Origin: K189A clade bacterium
Lineage (GTDB): Bacteria; Pseudomonadota; Gammaproteobacteria; Pseudomonadales; Azotimanducaceae
DNA length: 64,000 nt
Direction of reading: 5' to 3'
NCBI GenBank assembly: GCA_902528515.1
Contig: CABZTD010000006.1
Span: 1 to 64,000, forward strand
Under the pieces are notes generated by a model that searched no databases, was not told the origin of the DNA, and saw only the letters and a list, made by a program, of their open reading frames with translations. A program made the position numbers and the translations under genes. The first letter of the stretch is position 1. Each line of letters opens with the position of its first letter. Below are positions 34,268 through 43,770 of this stretch, one piece after another.

Positions 34268-35398
34268 ATGAGCAGCGTTCGCCTGCAGGTCAACCTTGAT
34301 GCGCTCGCAGAAAATTTTCATAAGCTGCGTCGGCGAGGCGCGCAAAGCATGCCTGCAAATATGTCGGCTGCCGTCGTCAAGGCCAATGGCTACGGTCTCG
34401 GCATGCACGTTGTGGCAAGTCGACTTTACCAGGAGGGCTGCCGGCGCTTCTTCGTGGCTACTGCCGCAGAAGGGGTGCAAGTGCGAACCTTGTTACCCGA
34501 TGTCCACATCTATGTGCTCGCCGGAGCGACAAGACAAACCCTTGGCGACCTAAAGGCCTATCAGTTGACTCCGGTTCTAAATACCCGCCAGCAATGTGAA
34601 CTCTGGTCCCCAACACGCCAACCCGCCGCCTTACACATCGATACGGGCATGCATCGGCTTGGCATGTCTTGGGATGATGACCTGTCGCAACTGCCAGCTT
34701 TGCAGCTTGAGCTTCTCATAACGCATTTCGCTCGGGCGGACGAGTGGAGCGACACCCTTCGCTCGCAGCAGACCCAGCGCTTTGAGAGTTGCTTTGCTGC
34801 ATTGCGCGAACGTCATCCGGATCTTTTGGCGAGTTTGAATAACAGTGCCGCGGTTTTGACGGATCAACGGAAGAAAGTAGCACTCTTGCAAAGCGAGCAT
34901 CAAGGCTGCGTTGACCGCCTTGGTGTGGGGCTTTACGGAGTCAATCCACACACCCAGACCGATACGCCGGCGGCAAAACAGCTGCTTGCTAATGTCGCCA
35001 CTCTCGAGGCCGAGGTGATGCAGGTGCGTCGGGTGAGGGCCGGCGCCACGGTAGGGTACGGCAGCACTCATTGCGTTAGCGGCTCCGGTCGTTTGGTAAC
35101 CATCGGCGCGGGCTATGCCGATGGTGTGCCCCGCCTGCTGTCCAACCAAGGCCATGTCTTCTTTCAGGGCTACCGACTGCCCATCGTCGGTCGTATCAGC
35201 ATGGATTCCCTAGTTGTTGAGCTAGCGGATGAAACCTCGATGACCTGTGAGATTGACGAGGGTGATTGGGTCGAAATCTTTGGCCCCCATTTGTCCGTTG
35301 AGGAGGTTGCGAGCCAAGCCCAAACCATTGCTTATGAGATTTTCACCGGGCTGGGATCTCGGGTGCAACGACTGTCATACTCTCAGCAAGGCGAGTAA
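34268..35398 (+). CDS. alr: Alanine racemase
   Basis: This 376-residue PLP enzyme makes D-alanine for peptidoglycan. The PLP lysine is in AAVVKANGYGLGMHVVA, the substrate segment LHIDTGMHRLGM is present, and the catalytic tyrosine is in GATVGYGSTHCVSG. The C-terminal domain has VGRISMDSLVVEL and GDWVEIFG. Length is typical. It follows the cytochrome gene by 27 bases, and an SDR follows 15 bases later. Confidence 0.96.
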   Translation: MSSVRLQVNLDALAENFHKLRRRGAQSMPANMSAAVVKANGYGLGMHVVASRLYQEGCRRFFVATAAEGVQVRTLLPDVHIYVLAGATRQTLGDLKAYQLTPVLNTRQQCELWSPTRQPAALHIDTGMHRLGMSWDDDLSQLPALQLELLITHFARADEWSDTLRSQQTQRFESCFAALRERHPDLLASLNNSAAVLTDQRKKVALLQSEHQGCVDRLGVGLYGVNPHTQTDTPAAKQLLANVATLEAEVMQVRRVRAGATVGYGSTHCVSGSGRLVTIGAGYADGVPRLLSNQGHVFFQGYRLPIVGRISMDSLVVELADETSMTCEIDEGDWVEIFGPHLSVEEVASQAQTIAYEIFTGLGSRVQRLSYSQQGE

Positions 35399-35413
35399 CG
35401 AAGGGGCGGCAAG

Positions 35414-36223
35414 ATGTCAGCAGTCGATAGGAACGGTGTGTTAGCCGGCAAGGTAGCGGTCATTACAGGCGCTAGCCGAGGGATTGGCGACGCGCTGGCG
35501 CGACGTTATGCCATGGAAGGTGCAAGGGTCGTAGTCTCGGCCCGAACAGTGGAGGGTGGAGACCATTACCTACCAGGATCGATTAATGAAACCGTCGCCG
35601 ATATCTTGGCAGCTGGTGGTGAGGCGATCGCCGTTAAAGCGGACCTAGCTGTGGCGGAGGATCGACAGCGCCTGGTGGATGCCGCTATAGAAGCCTATGG
35701 CGGTGTTGATATTTTGGTTAACAACGCCGCCATTACCTATTTTATTCCAGTGACCGATTTCCCAGAAAAGCGCTTTCGATTGATGATTGATGTGCAGGTA
35801 TGGGCTCCGTTTGAGCTGGCGCAGCTGGTATTGCAGGGCATGCGGGAGCGAGGGTCAGGCTGGATACTCAATGTGTCTTCACATGCTGCCCTGCATCCTG
35901 AGAAAACCATGCAAGGCAGAGGCGGTACGGTTTACGGCATGTGTAAGGCGGCCCTCGAACGATTTACCACGGGCCTGGCGCAAGAAGTCTACGACGAGGG
36001 CATTGGCGTCAATGTGATTTCACCGGGCTTGGTGGCAACGCCAGGAGTCATGCATCACAAGTTGATTAATGAAAGCAATGAAGATCGAGTAACGCCGGTC
36101 GAGCATATGGCAGAGGCGTGTCTACACCTGTGTCATGGTGATCCGCAAACTTTGACCGGGCGCATCGACTATGCCGATTCGGTAATGGAAGAGTTTTCGC
36201 TCAGTGCCAGATCACTGATTTGA
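35414..36223 (+). CDS. Short-chain dehydrogenase/reductase
   Basis: This 269-residue classical SDR has the cofactor loop VITGASRGIGDALARRYA, the NNAAITYFIP segment, the catalytic serine in ILNVSSHAALHP and the YGMCK catalytic pair. An arginine-rich stretch after strand 2 (SARTVEGG) suggests NADP use, which is inference. The start is GTG or ATG near 35414, behind GGGGCGGCAAG. The substrate is unknown. It may form a cluster with the following aminotransferase. Confidence 0.9.
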   Translation: MSAVDRNGVLAGKVAVITGASRGIGDALARRYAMEGARVVVSARTVEGGDHYLPGSINETVADILAAGGEAIAVKADLAVAEDRQRLVDAAIEAYGGVDILVNNAAITYFIPVTDFPEKRFRLMIDVQVWAPFELAQLVLQGMRERGSGWILNVSSHAALHPEKTMQGRGGTVYGMCKAALERFTTGLAQEVYDEGIGVNVISPGLVATPGVMHHKLINESNEDRVTPVEHMAEACLHLCHGDPQTLTGRIDYADSVMEEFSLSARSLI

Positions 36224-36268
36224 CTAGCGAAGTCTGATACGGCTTAGACACTCGTCGGGAGAAAATAA

Positions 36269-37681
36269 ATGACTGAGATTTCAAGATTTGCAACCCACAA
36301 TGAATACCCCGATCAATCAGTAGAGGGGATGGATCTGCGGCATTTGTTGCATCCCTCTACGAATCTTGCACAACACCAGCAGCATGGCCCCATAGTGTTG
36401 GAGAGTGCCGACGGTGTTTACATCACCGACAATCAGGGCAAGCAATATCTCGAAGGTATGTCAGGCCTCTGGTGCACGGCGATTGGCTATGGTCAGGAGG
36501 AGCTGGCCAAGGTGGCCTATGATCAGATGCGAAAGCTAAATTATTCACAGTTATTTGCAGGCCGTACAAATGAGCCTTCTGTGTTGTTGGCTGACAAGCT
36601 GAAGAGAATGGCACCCTTCGATGCTGGCAGGGTGTTTTTTGGACTTTCAGGCAGCGACGCTAACGACACTCAAATTAAGCTGATCTGGTACTACAACAAC
36701 GCGCTTGGTCGGCCAGAAAAGAAAAAGATCATTTCTCGCAAACGCGGATACCACGGGGTAACCGTTGCTAGTGGCTCACTCACAGGCCTGCCTCCCTTCC
36801 ATGCGGCCTTTGATCTGCCCATGCCCGGGATCCTGCACACCACGTCACCGCACTATTACAGTGAAGGAATGCCTGGAGAATCACAGAGTGACTTTCTGCA
36901 GCGACTGGTAGATGACCTTGAGCAGATGATCGAAAGCGAAGGACCGGAAACGGTTGCCGCCTTTATTGCAGAACCGATTCTAGGGGCGGGTGGGGTCATC
37001 GTACCTCCAGAAAATTACTATCCACGTATTCAGCATGTACTCGACAAGTACGATATTGCCTTTATCGACGATGAGGTGATCTGCGGCTTCGGACGCACGG
37101 GTAAGCCATTTGGCGCAGAGTCCTTGGACATCCGCCCAACCACCATGAGTATTGCCAAGGCGCTTTCATCTGCCTACTTGCCGATCAGTGCAGTGCTGAT
37201 ACCCGAAAACATGTATGAAGCATTTGCGGATCGGTCGGGTGAGCTTGGCAACTTTTCCCATGGGTTTACCTATTCAGGGCATCCGGTTTGTGCGGCTGTA
37301 GCGTTGCGAAATTTAGAGATCATGGAAGAGCTATCGCTGTTCGAGCACGCTGAAAAAATGGGCGACATCCTGCAGCAGCGTTTGCAATCATTTGTTGATC
37401 ACCCGCTTATTGGCGAAGTGCGAGGCAAAGGGCTGATAGCGGCTCTTGAGCTGGTTCGCTGCCGCGAGCCGCGTACACCGTTTAAGCCGAGCGATGGAGT
37501 GGGTGCTTACTGTTCGAATGCCTGTCATGAAGCGGGTCTGGTGTTGCGTAATCTCGGCGATGCCGTGGCAATTTGTCCACCGCTTATCATTACCGAAGCG
37601 CAAATCGATGAACTGATCAGCAAATTGACCAAGGCACTTGATCAAACTCTGAGCTGGACCCAGAAACAGGGGCTGCTTTAG
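36269..37681 (+). CDS. Class III PLP-dependent aminotransferase (aspartate aminotransferase family)
   Basis: This 470-residue enzyme resembles omega-amino-acid:pyruvate transaminases. Visible are [58 protein letters not shown] (PLP-binding aspartate) and the PLP lysine in [33 protein letters not shown] segment completes the family set. The amino donor is not determinable. It is preceded by the SDR gene by 45 bases. Confidence 0.93.
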   Translation: MTEISRFATHNEYPDQSVEGMDLRHLLHPSTNLAQHQQHGPIVLESADGVYITDNQGKQYLEGMSGLWCTAIGYGQEELAKVAYDQMRKLNYSQLFAGRTNEPSVLLADKLKRMAPFDAGRVFFGLSGSDANDTQIKLIWYYNNALGRPEKKKIISRKRGYHGVTVASGSLTGLPPFHAAFDLPMPGILHTTSPHYYSEGMPGESQSDFLQRLVDDLEQMIESEGPETVAAFIAEPILGAGGVIVPPENYYPRIQHVLDKYDIAFIDDEVICGFGRTGKPFGAESLDIRPTTMSIAKALSSAYLPISAVLIPENMYEAFADRSGELGNFSHGFTYSGHPVCAAVALRNLEIMEELSLFEHAEKMGDILQQRLQSFVDHPLIGEVRGKGLIAALELVRCREPRTPFKPSDGVGAYCSNACHEAGLVLRNLGDAVAICPPLIITEAQIDELISKLTKALDQTLSWTQKQGLL

Positions 37682-37918
37682 CAGGTCACCTGGAGAGGCC
37701 AAACCAAGAGGCCAATCACAAACTCCACTTCGCGATCGAAGCAAGCACAGTCTTTCCCGCGGACTCTCCTTGGGTCGTTACTGAGCACTCGTCGTAAAGT
37801 GGCGGCGAAATGCATTGACGAGGTGATCATCACACCGTCCTTCCTGGTTTCAAATCCGTCGCAGAGCAATATCGGATATCGGTTATCATGGTAGGCAAAG
37901 GGCGAGAGGAATTACACA
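37682..37918. other. Gap between the aminotransferase and acyl-CoA dehydrogenase genes
   Basis: I see no supported gene in these roughly 240 bases. A heptamer ATATCGG occurs twice in tandem near 37870, inside a short palindromic stretch, and could be an operator for the downstream gene. Confidence 0.3.
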
Positions 37919-39088
37919 ATGCACCTAATACCCGATTTCGATTTTGGACATGGAGAGACTATTGGTCAGCTGCGAGATAGCGTAGCAAGCTTCTGCGCCA
38001 AAGAACTTGCCCCGCGAGCAGCTGAGATTGATCGTAATAATGAGTTTCCCCGGGATCTATGGCCGAGGTTGGGTGATCTCGGCGTGCTGGGTATGACCGT
38101 GCCCCCCGAATACGGTGGCGTTGACATGGGCTATTTGGCCCACACCGTTGTATTAGAGGAAATCAGTCGGGCCTCAGGGTCAGTTGGACTGTCCTACGGC
38201 GCGCATTCAAACTTATGCGTAAATCAGATTGTGCGTTTTGGTACACACGAGCAGCGCCAGAATTACTTACCCAAGTTGGTCTCGGGAGAGTATCTAGGGG
38301 CGCTCGCCATGAGTGAGCCAGGCTCAGGTTCTGATGTGGTGAGTCTCAGTCTTCGCGCAACCGATGACGGCGACGATTACGTGCTTAACGGCAATAAAAT
38401 GTGGATAACCAATGGCCCAGGAGCCGACGTATTGGTTGTGTACGCGACAATCGATCCGACATTGGGCTCCAAAGGCATCACTGCGTTTCTTATCGAGAAA
38501 GACATGGTGGGGTTCACCACAGGCGGCAAGCTAGACAAAATGGGCATGCGTGGATCCGATACAGCAGAGCTGATCTTTGAAGACTGTCGCGTTCCAAAGC
38601 GTCAGATTCTTGGCAAAGTGGGCCAGGGCGTTAGTATTCTCATGAGTGGCCTCGATTATGAGCGAGTGGTATTAGCAGGCGGGGCACTAGGACTCAGTCG
38701 TGCGGCTCTCGATGTAGTAATGCCTTATCTACACGAGCGCAAACAGTTTGGACAGTCCATTGGTGAGTTTCAGCTTATGCAAGCAAAAATTGCAGATATG
38801 TACACCGAGACCAATGCCGCCAGGGCTTATGTATATTCTGTGGCGGCTGCCTGCGACGCTGATCGTACAACGCGAATCGACGCAGCTGGATGCATACTCT
38901 ATGCGGCTGAACGAGCCACACAACATGCTCTGCAGGCAGTTCAGGCGTTGGGCGGGAACGGTTACATTAATGACTACCCAGCAGCGCGTCTGTTGCGCGA
39001 CGCTAAGCTGTATGAGATCGGCGCGGGAACCAGTGAAATTCGGCGTATGCTGATTGGTAGAGAGTTATTCGACGCGACTAGAGCATAG
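37919..39088 (+). CDS. Isovaleryl-CoA dehydrogenase-like acyl-CoA dehydrogenase
   Basis: This 389-residue flavoprotein oxidises an acyl-CoA to the 2-enoyl-CoA. It has [37 protein letters not shown] and [15 protein letters not shown]. The glutamate in [16 protein letters not shown] sits at the position used as catalytic base in isovaleryl-CoA dehydrogenase, unlike the later glutamate of other family members. This fits leucine degradation (liuA), but no liuBCDE genes are nearby, so the assignment is by motif only. Confidence 0.85.
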   Translation: MHLIPDFDFGHGETIGQLRDSVASFCAKELAPRAAEIDRNNEFPRDLWPRLGDLGVLGMTVPPEYGGVDMGYLAHTVVLEEISRASGSVGLSYGAHSNLCVNQIVRFGTHEQRQNYLPKLVSGEYLGALAMSEPGSGSDVVSLSLRATDDGDDYVLNGNKMWITNGPGADVLVVYATIDPTLGSKGITAFLIEKDMVGFTTGGKLDKMGMRGSDTAELIFEDCRVPKRQILGKVGQGVSILMSGLDYERVVLAGGALGLSRAALDVVMPYLHERKQFGQSIGEFQLMQAKIADMYTETNAARAYVYSVAAACDADRTTRIDAAGCILYAAERATQHALQAVQALGGNGYINDYPAARLLRDAKLYEIGAGTSEIRRMLIGRELFDATRA

Positions 39089-39186
39089 CGGTACAATGTA
39101 GATACTCGTCAATGGAGGTAAACCTCTATAGACCATCTCCTCGTCAAACGAACATTAATATTGGGAAAAAGAAGGAAGCTGCTTTT

Positions 39187-39765
39187 ATGCTTAGAAAGGC
39201 GACTGGTGCATTTACGCTTTTGCTCTCCTCGGCGATTTATGCGGTCCCACCCGGCACTGAAGATGAAATTGCGGAAAGAATAAAACCTTTTGGAACGCTT
39301 GCCAGAGCTGAGAAAAGCTCCGTAGAGGTAGTGCCTGCAGTGAAGCAACCTTTGGCGCTCGAAAAAGTTGAATTGTCCGAAGGTAGCGAGCACGTAGTGG
39401 AGATGCTAAATGCGGGCGAAGATGGGAGCATGGTCTTTAAGCCCGCAGTCTTGAAGGTATCTATCGGCGATACTATTCATTTTAAGGCAACCGACCTAGC
39501 GCACAATTCGGCTTCAATCGATGGCATGGTGCCTGAAGGTGCGAAGAGTTGGGCGGGTGCCCTTAGCGCAGATATTAGCGTAACGCTTGATCAGGAGGGC
39601 ATTTACGTCTACCAGTGCGACCCGCATGTGGTTATGGCCATGGTTGGAGTGGTTCAGGTCGGAAAAGCGGTGAATAGAGAAGCCATAGAGGCTTCGGCAG
39701 AAGCGATGAAAGCTCAGTTTGCTATGAATACCGACCGACTAGAAAATTATCTGTCCAGACTTTGA
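39187..39765 (+). CDS. Pseudoazurin-like cupredoxin with a cytochrome c5-like N-terminal segment
   Basis: This 192-residue exported protein begins MLRKATGAFTLLLSSAIYAV. A segment TEDEIAERIKPFGTLA follows, which resembles the stretch just after the signal peptide of cytochrome c5 proteins. The cupredoxin domain (about residues 65-160) has MLNAGEDGSMVFKPAVLKVS, the histidine in AHNSAS and the ligand cluster YQCDPHVVMAMVG (Cys, His, Met). There is no CxxCH, so heme is not bound. An alpha-helical tail follows. ATG 39187 is chosen behind GGAAG. Confidence 0.82.
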   Translation: MLRKATGAFTLLLSSAIYAVPPGTEDEIAERIKPFGTLARAEKSSVEVVPAVKQPLALEKVELSEGSEHVVEMLNAGEDGSMVFKPAVLKVSIGDTIHFKATDLAHNSASIDGMVPEGAKSWAGALSADISVTLDQEGIYVYQCDPHVVMAMVGVVQVGKAVNREAIEASAEAMKAQFAMNTDRLENYLSRL

Positions 39766-39908
39766 TAGGAAACACGCGGATGAAAAATTTTCGCTACTGA
39801 CCTTTAATCTTTTGGACTGCAGGCTTAGGCAAGTTCAGCATCGCGTTATGCTCTTGCCACTATGGAAGAAGCAGAATCCACCCTTGTAAGAGCCTCGACA
39901 AGGCCCTA

Positions 39909-39925
39909 CGCACAAGAATGGTGCG
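39909..39925 (+). promoter_or_regulatory. Candidate NtrC binding site 1
   Basis: CGCACAAGAATGGTGCG fits the 17-base NtrC dyad with GCAC and GGTGC half sites at the right spacing. It differs from the known E. coli glnA site mainly at the centre and flanks. It lies about 190 bases upstream of the sigma-54 promoter, a suitable enhancer position. Confidence 0.6.
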
Positions 39926-40055
39926 GCATGGTAACTTGCTCGCGCTGTTATAGAGCGGTGAAAGCAGATTCCCCGGCTGCCGCTTTTCCTTAATGCGCTT
40001 TCGTTATTCGGTTGTTATTGAATTTGGGGAAAAAAGTTAATTAAAACAGTCGTTA

Positions 40056-40072
40056 AGCCCTCTAATGGTGCG
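40056..40072 (+). promoter_or_regulatory. Candidate NtrC binding site 2 (weaker)
   Basis: AGCCCTCTAATGGTGCG has a perfect right half GGTGC and a degenerate left half. It begins about 40 bases before the -24 element, closer than usual for an enhancer, so it may be a low-affinity site. Confidence 0.4.
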
Positions 40073-40095
40073 TTGGAGCGGACTTAGCCAAAAGT

Positions 40096-40111
40096 TGGCC
40101 CGTATGTTGCT
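40096..40111 (+). promoter_or_regulatory. Sigma-54 promoter of the TorF-like gene
   Basis: TGGCCCG-TATG-TTGCT matches the consensus TGGCACG-N4-TTGCW at all but one position. The invariant GG (-24) and GC (-12) are 12 bases apart. Transcription should begin near 40121 and read into the gene at 40233. Confidence 0.78.
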
Positions 40112-40232
40112 TTAACATGCGGGCACGAAAGCGTATATTAGGGCTCAAAGGCGTCATTGGCTGTAACACGACTGACGCTAGGAGCAGGTGAACGAGAGTT
40201 CTAGCAAATTACTCAATCTGTCAGGAGAGACG

Positions 40233-40868
40233 ATGAAAACACTCACTAAAGCCATATCCGCTGCAGCAATCGCTGTGGGCTCGTTAGGAGCGACCTCTGT
40301 CGCAAGTGCCGATGTTTCTTACAACATAGGATACGCGTCCGAGTATTACTACCGAGGTTTTTACCAGAAGAATTCTTCAGCAAGCGCTGGAATAGACTAC
40401 GAGGAAGGCGGATTTTACGTCGGAGCTTGGACTGCTGACGTTGGTGAGGGGCTGGAGTACGACATTTACGGCGGATACGGAATGGACATCGGTGATATTT
40501 CCGTAGGCGTTGGATTTACGGGGTATTATTACACCGACGACTTTGACGATACCTACGAAGAAGTGAATCTCAGCGTGGGATACGGTCCAGTGTCTATCGG
40601 CTACTCATTCGGCGAGTGGGACGGCGATGGCGGTCAGGATTATGACTTTCTGGATATCTCAATCGACTTGGGCTCAGGTTTTTATGGAACCTACGGTTCG
40701 TTTGGTGACGAATTTGATGGCGACTACTTCGAGCTCGGGTATGGCACCACTGTTTCGGACATCGACGTGGGTGTTGCTTTGATCTTCCCTAGCGACGAAA
40801 TCGAACAAGCCGACGGAGAAAACGGCAACGGCGAAGGGATTGTCTTTTCTCTCGGCAAATCCTTCTAA
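40233..40868 (+). CDS. TorF-like outer-membrane protein (putative porin)
   Basis: This 211-residue protein has a signal peptide (AISAAAIAVGSLGATSVASA). Its mature region is rich in G, Y, D and alternating strands and starts DVSYNIGYASEYYYRGFYQ, the hallmark of the TorF/gcw_chp family. It ends with a phenylalanine (SLGKSF), as outer-membrane beta-barrels do. It is very acidic and low in basic residues. ATG 40233 follows AGGAGA. A sigma-54 promoter upstream and glnK-amtB nearby suggest a role in nitrogen acquisition; this is inference. It has its own terminator. Confidence 0.82.
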   Translation: MKTLTKAISAAAIAVGSLGATSVASADVSYNIGYASEYYYRGFYQKNSSASAGIDYEEGGFYVGAWTADVGEGLEYDIYGGYGMDIGDISVGVGFTGYYYTDDFDDTYEEVNLSVGYGPVSIGYSFGEWDGDGGQDYDFLDISIDLGSGFYGTYGSFGDEFDGDYFELGYGTTVSDIDVGVALIFPSDEIEQADGENGNGEGIVFSLGKSF

Positions 40869-40892
40869 CTGGCCGATTAGAACGGATATCAG

Positions 40893-40916
40893 GGGCTCCC
40901 TCGGGAGCCCTTTTTT
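40893..40916 (+). terminator. Terminator of the TorF-like gene
   Basis: GGGCTCCC / TC / GGGAGCCC followed by six T residues forms a strong rho-independent terminator 24 bases after the stop codon. Confidence 0.92.
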
Positions 40917-41203
40917 ATGTCATCACTAAAAACTCCCCAGCCGCACAGGCTTATTTCCGGGGATCGAAGGCTGTTCATCACAATCCCTGGCCACTTTTTT
41001 CCACCCGCTGCCATCCTAACAACAATGGCGCCTTGTAATCCTCCCGCCAGAAGTCAGCCGATATGCATCGGGTGTGCCCCTTCTCCTCGCGGGGCCCGTC
41101 TGAGCACTGTCGCTTTGTTAGTCAACGACTTAAGGGATTATCGGCAATCGGTGGTCTCATGCGTACCTTGGTCGTTATTGCAGATCGCGACGACAGTTTG
41201 GCG
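40917..41203. other. Gap between the TorF terminator and ubiK
   Basis: I find no supported gene here. On the minus strand, downstream of ubiK, one frame reads DFWREDYKAPLLLGWQRVEK between stop codons. I could not match it to a family. In Pseudomonas a comM gene follows ubiK at this place, but I found no comM motif. Confidence 0.3.
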
Positions 41204-41476
41204 TCAGTTTTCATCCAGAGCTTTCGCTCCGTTAGCTCCAATTTTCTCCATCTCAGCCAGTCGTTGCTCCAAATAACAAATCTTTGTTTCCAGGGTCGTA
41301 ACGAGAGCTTCCAGATTTTCAAACTCGTGCTTTGGTACTAACGAAAGGTTTTTAAGCACCTCCTGAACCTTGGATTCGATATCCTCGCTAATAGAGCGCG
41401 CAAGGTCGTTGGGCAAAGTTTCATCGAGTAAAGTCTTTATAGTCTGGAGTAGCGGGGCGAGCGGATCCATTTGCAT
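41204..41476 (-). CDS. ubiK: Ubiquinone biosynthesis accessory factor UbiK (YqiC family)
   Basis: This 90-residue protein has the BMFP pattern. A first half (PLLQTIKTLLDETLPNDLAR) is predicted to be amphipathic, and the coiled-coil second half reads KHEFENLEALVTTLETKICY and LEQRLAEME. UbiK assists the ubiquinone hydroxylase complex. ATG 41476 follows an AGGAGAAG ribosome-binding site; the longer frame to 41512 adds a basic stretch absent from the family. The divergent ubiK/glnK arrangement is also known in Pseudomonas. Confidence 0.9.
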   Translation of the reverse strand: MQMDPLAPLLQTIKTLLDETLPNDLARSISEDIESKVQEVLKNLSLVPKHEFENLEALVTTLETKICYLEQRLAEMEKIGANGAKALDEN

Positions 41477-42364
<888 letters not shown>

Positions 42365-42388
42365 CCCCAAACATTTGGAGTAAGGATT

Positions 42389-43600
42389 TTGGAAGATCTA
42401 ATACAATTAGCGTACGCAGTAGACACGTTCTACTTCTTGGTAATGGGGGCCATGGTAATGTTCATGGCTCCAGGCTTTGCTATGCTCGAAGCGGGCATGG
42501 TTCGATCAAAGAACACATCGGGCATTCTGGTCAAGAATGTTGGGCTGTTCTCGATAGCTTGCATTATGTACATTTTAATCGGGTACGATCTGATGTACGC
42601 GGGCGGTATGATGTTAAGCCCTGACAACAGCGTGGAAGACGTTTTGGCCTCTGGGGGCGACGTCTATTATTCCGGCAAATCTGACTTTTTCTTCCAAGTG
42701 GTCTTCGTCGCAACGGCTATGTCAATTATTTCCGGCGCCGTTGCTGAAAGGATGAAGGTGTGGTCATTTCTTCTGTTCGCCATCATCATGACGGGCGTTA
42801 TTTATCCAATTCAAGGAAGTTGGAGTTGGGGAGGTGGTTTCCTCTCCGACGCCGGCTTCGTTGACTTTGCTGGCTCTGGTATTGTCCACATGTGCGGTGC
42901 TGCTGCGGCCTTGGCTGGAGTGATTTTGCTTGGGCCGAGATCTGGGAAGTATAATGACGATGGCACGATAACTCCTATTCCAGGATGTAACATGCCGCTA
43001 GCGACACTGGGAATGTTCATACTGTGGTTTGGCTGGTTTGGTTTTAATGGTGGTTCAGAGCTAAAGCTAAGCAATGTAGACGAAGCCAATGCAGTAGCTC
43101 AGGTTTTTGTTAACACAAACATGGCCGCCGCCTGCGGAGCCGTTGCGGCCCTAGTTATGTCGCAAATCATGTTTGGCAGGGCAGATATCACTATGGCGCT
43201 CAACGGAGCGCTCGCTGGGCTGGTCTCGATAACGGCTGAGCCGTTGTCTGGGACTCACGCGGAATCTATGCTGATTGGCGCGATTGGTGGCGTAATCGTC
43301 GTTCTTTCGCTAGTAGCCTTGGACAAGATAAAAATCGACGATCCGGTAGGCGCCATTTCCGTCCACGGGACGTGCGGTATTTGGGGCTTGCTCGCTGTGC
43401 TCATAACAAGCGATGACGCTACACTTACGGGCCAGTTAACCGGCTTGGGAGCAATCTTAGGGTTTACCTTCGTCTCCGCTCTGGTCGTTTGGTTCATCAT
43501 AAAAATGATATTCGGAATTCGAGTGTCAGAGGAGGAAGAGCTCGCGGGCCTTGACTCCTCAGAAGTCGGCATTACTGCTTATCCTGAATTCAATAAGTAG
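42389..43600 (+). CDS. amtB: Ammonium transporter AmtB, first copy
   Basis: This 403-residue channel has 11 expected helices. The pore twin histidines are in GSGIVHMCGAAAALAG and ISVHGTCGIWGLL. Other landmarks are GFAMLEAGMVRSKN and LGMFILWFGWFGFNGGSELK. It starts with TTG 25 bases after glnK and has no cleavable signal peptide. The second copy at 43771 is very similar along its whole length. Confidence 0.95.
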   Translation: MEDLIQLAYAVDTFYFLVMGAMVMFMAPGFAMLEAGMVRSKNTSGILVKNVGLFSIACIMYILIGYDLMYAGGMMLSPDNSVEDVLASGGDVYYSGKSDFFFQVVFVATAMSIISGAVAERMKVWSFLLFAIIMTGVIYPIQGSWSWGGGFLSDAGFVDFAGSGIVHMCGAAAALAGVILLGPRSGKYNDDGTITPIPGCNMPLATLGMFILWFGWFGFNGGSELKLSNVDEANAVAQVFVNTNMAAACGAVAALVMSQIMFGRADITMALNGALAGLVSITAEPLSGTHAESMLIGAIGGVIVVLSLVALDKIKIDDPVGAISVHGTCGIWGLLAVLITSDDATLTGQLTGLGAILGFTFVSALVVWFIIKMIFGIRVSEEEELAGLDSSEVGITAYPEFNK

Positions 43601-43625
43601 TCGATTAACTCTCTCTAGCGATAAA

Positions 43626-43648
43626 CGTGGCGGCCTAAGGCCGCCACG
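43626..43648 (+). repeat. Perfect hairpin between the two amtB genes
   Basis: CGTGGCGGCC / TAA / GGCCGCCACG forms a 10-bp GC-rich stem. No T run follows, so it is not a standard terminator. It could protect the upstream glnK-amtB message or reduce transcription into the second copy. Confidence 0.7.
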
Positions 43649-43770
43649 ATACCCATAACCAGATTGCAAAAAATCCAGCGAAAGTGCGGAGGGGCAGGAA
43701 ATTGGGTCCTTTCGGCACGTCGGTAATGTTCTGCGAACACGACCCCTAATTAGTGAAATGGAGAGATACG

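Larger units (their letters stand above)
39766..40232 (+). promoter_or_regulatory. Regulatory region of the TorF-like gene
   Basis: This gap of about 470 bases contains no convincing gene. It holds a near-consensus sigma-54 promoter and two NtrC-like dyads, listed separately, and a leader of roughly 110 bases to the TorF-like start. Confidence 0.6.

Noticed and set aside
37678..37869. Minus-strand ORF of 63 codons downstream of the aminotransferase gene
   Set aside because: It needs a TTG start, has no ribosome-binding site and resembles no family I know. It is most likely noncoding.
40917..41203. Possible eroded comM downstream of ubiK, which would match the loss of dprA
   Set aside because: None of the three minus-strand frames shows a ComM motif. 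The readable stretch (DFWREDYKAPLL) is unassigned.
43690..43770. Sigma-54-like element upstream of the second amtB (CGGCACG near 43721)
   Set aside because: The -24-like half is good but no GC doublet lies at the required spacing, so it fails the consensus.
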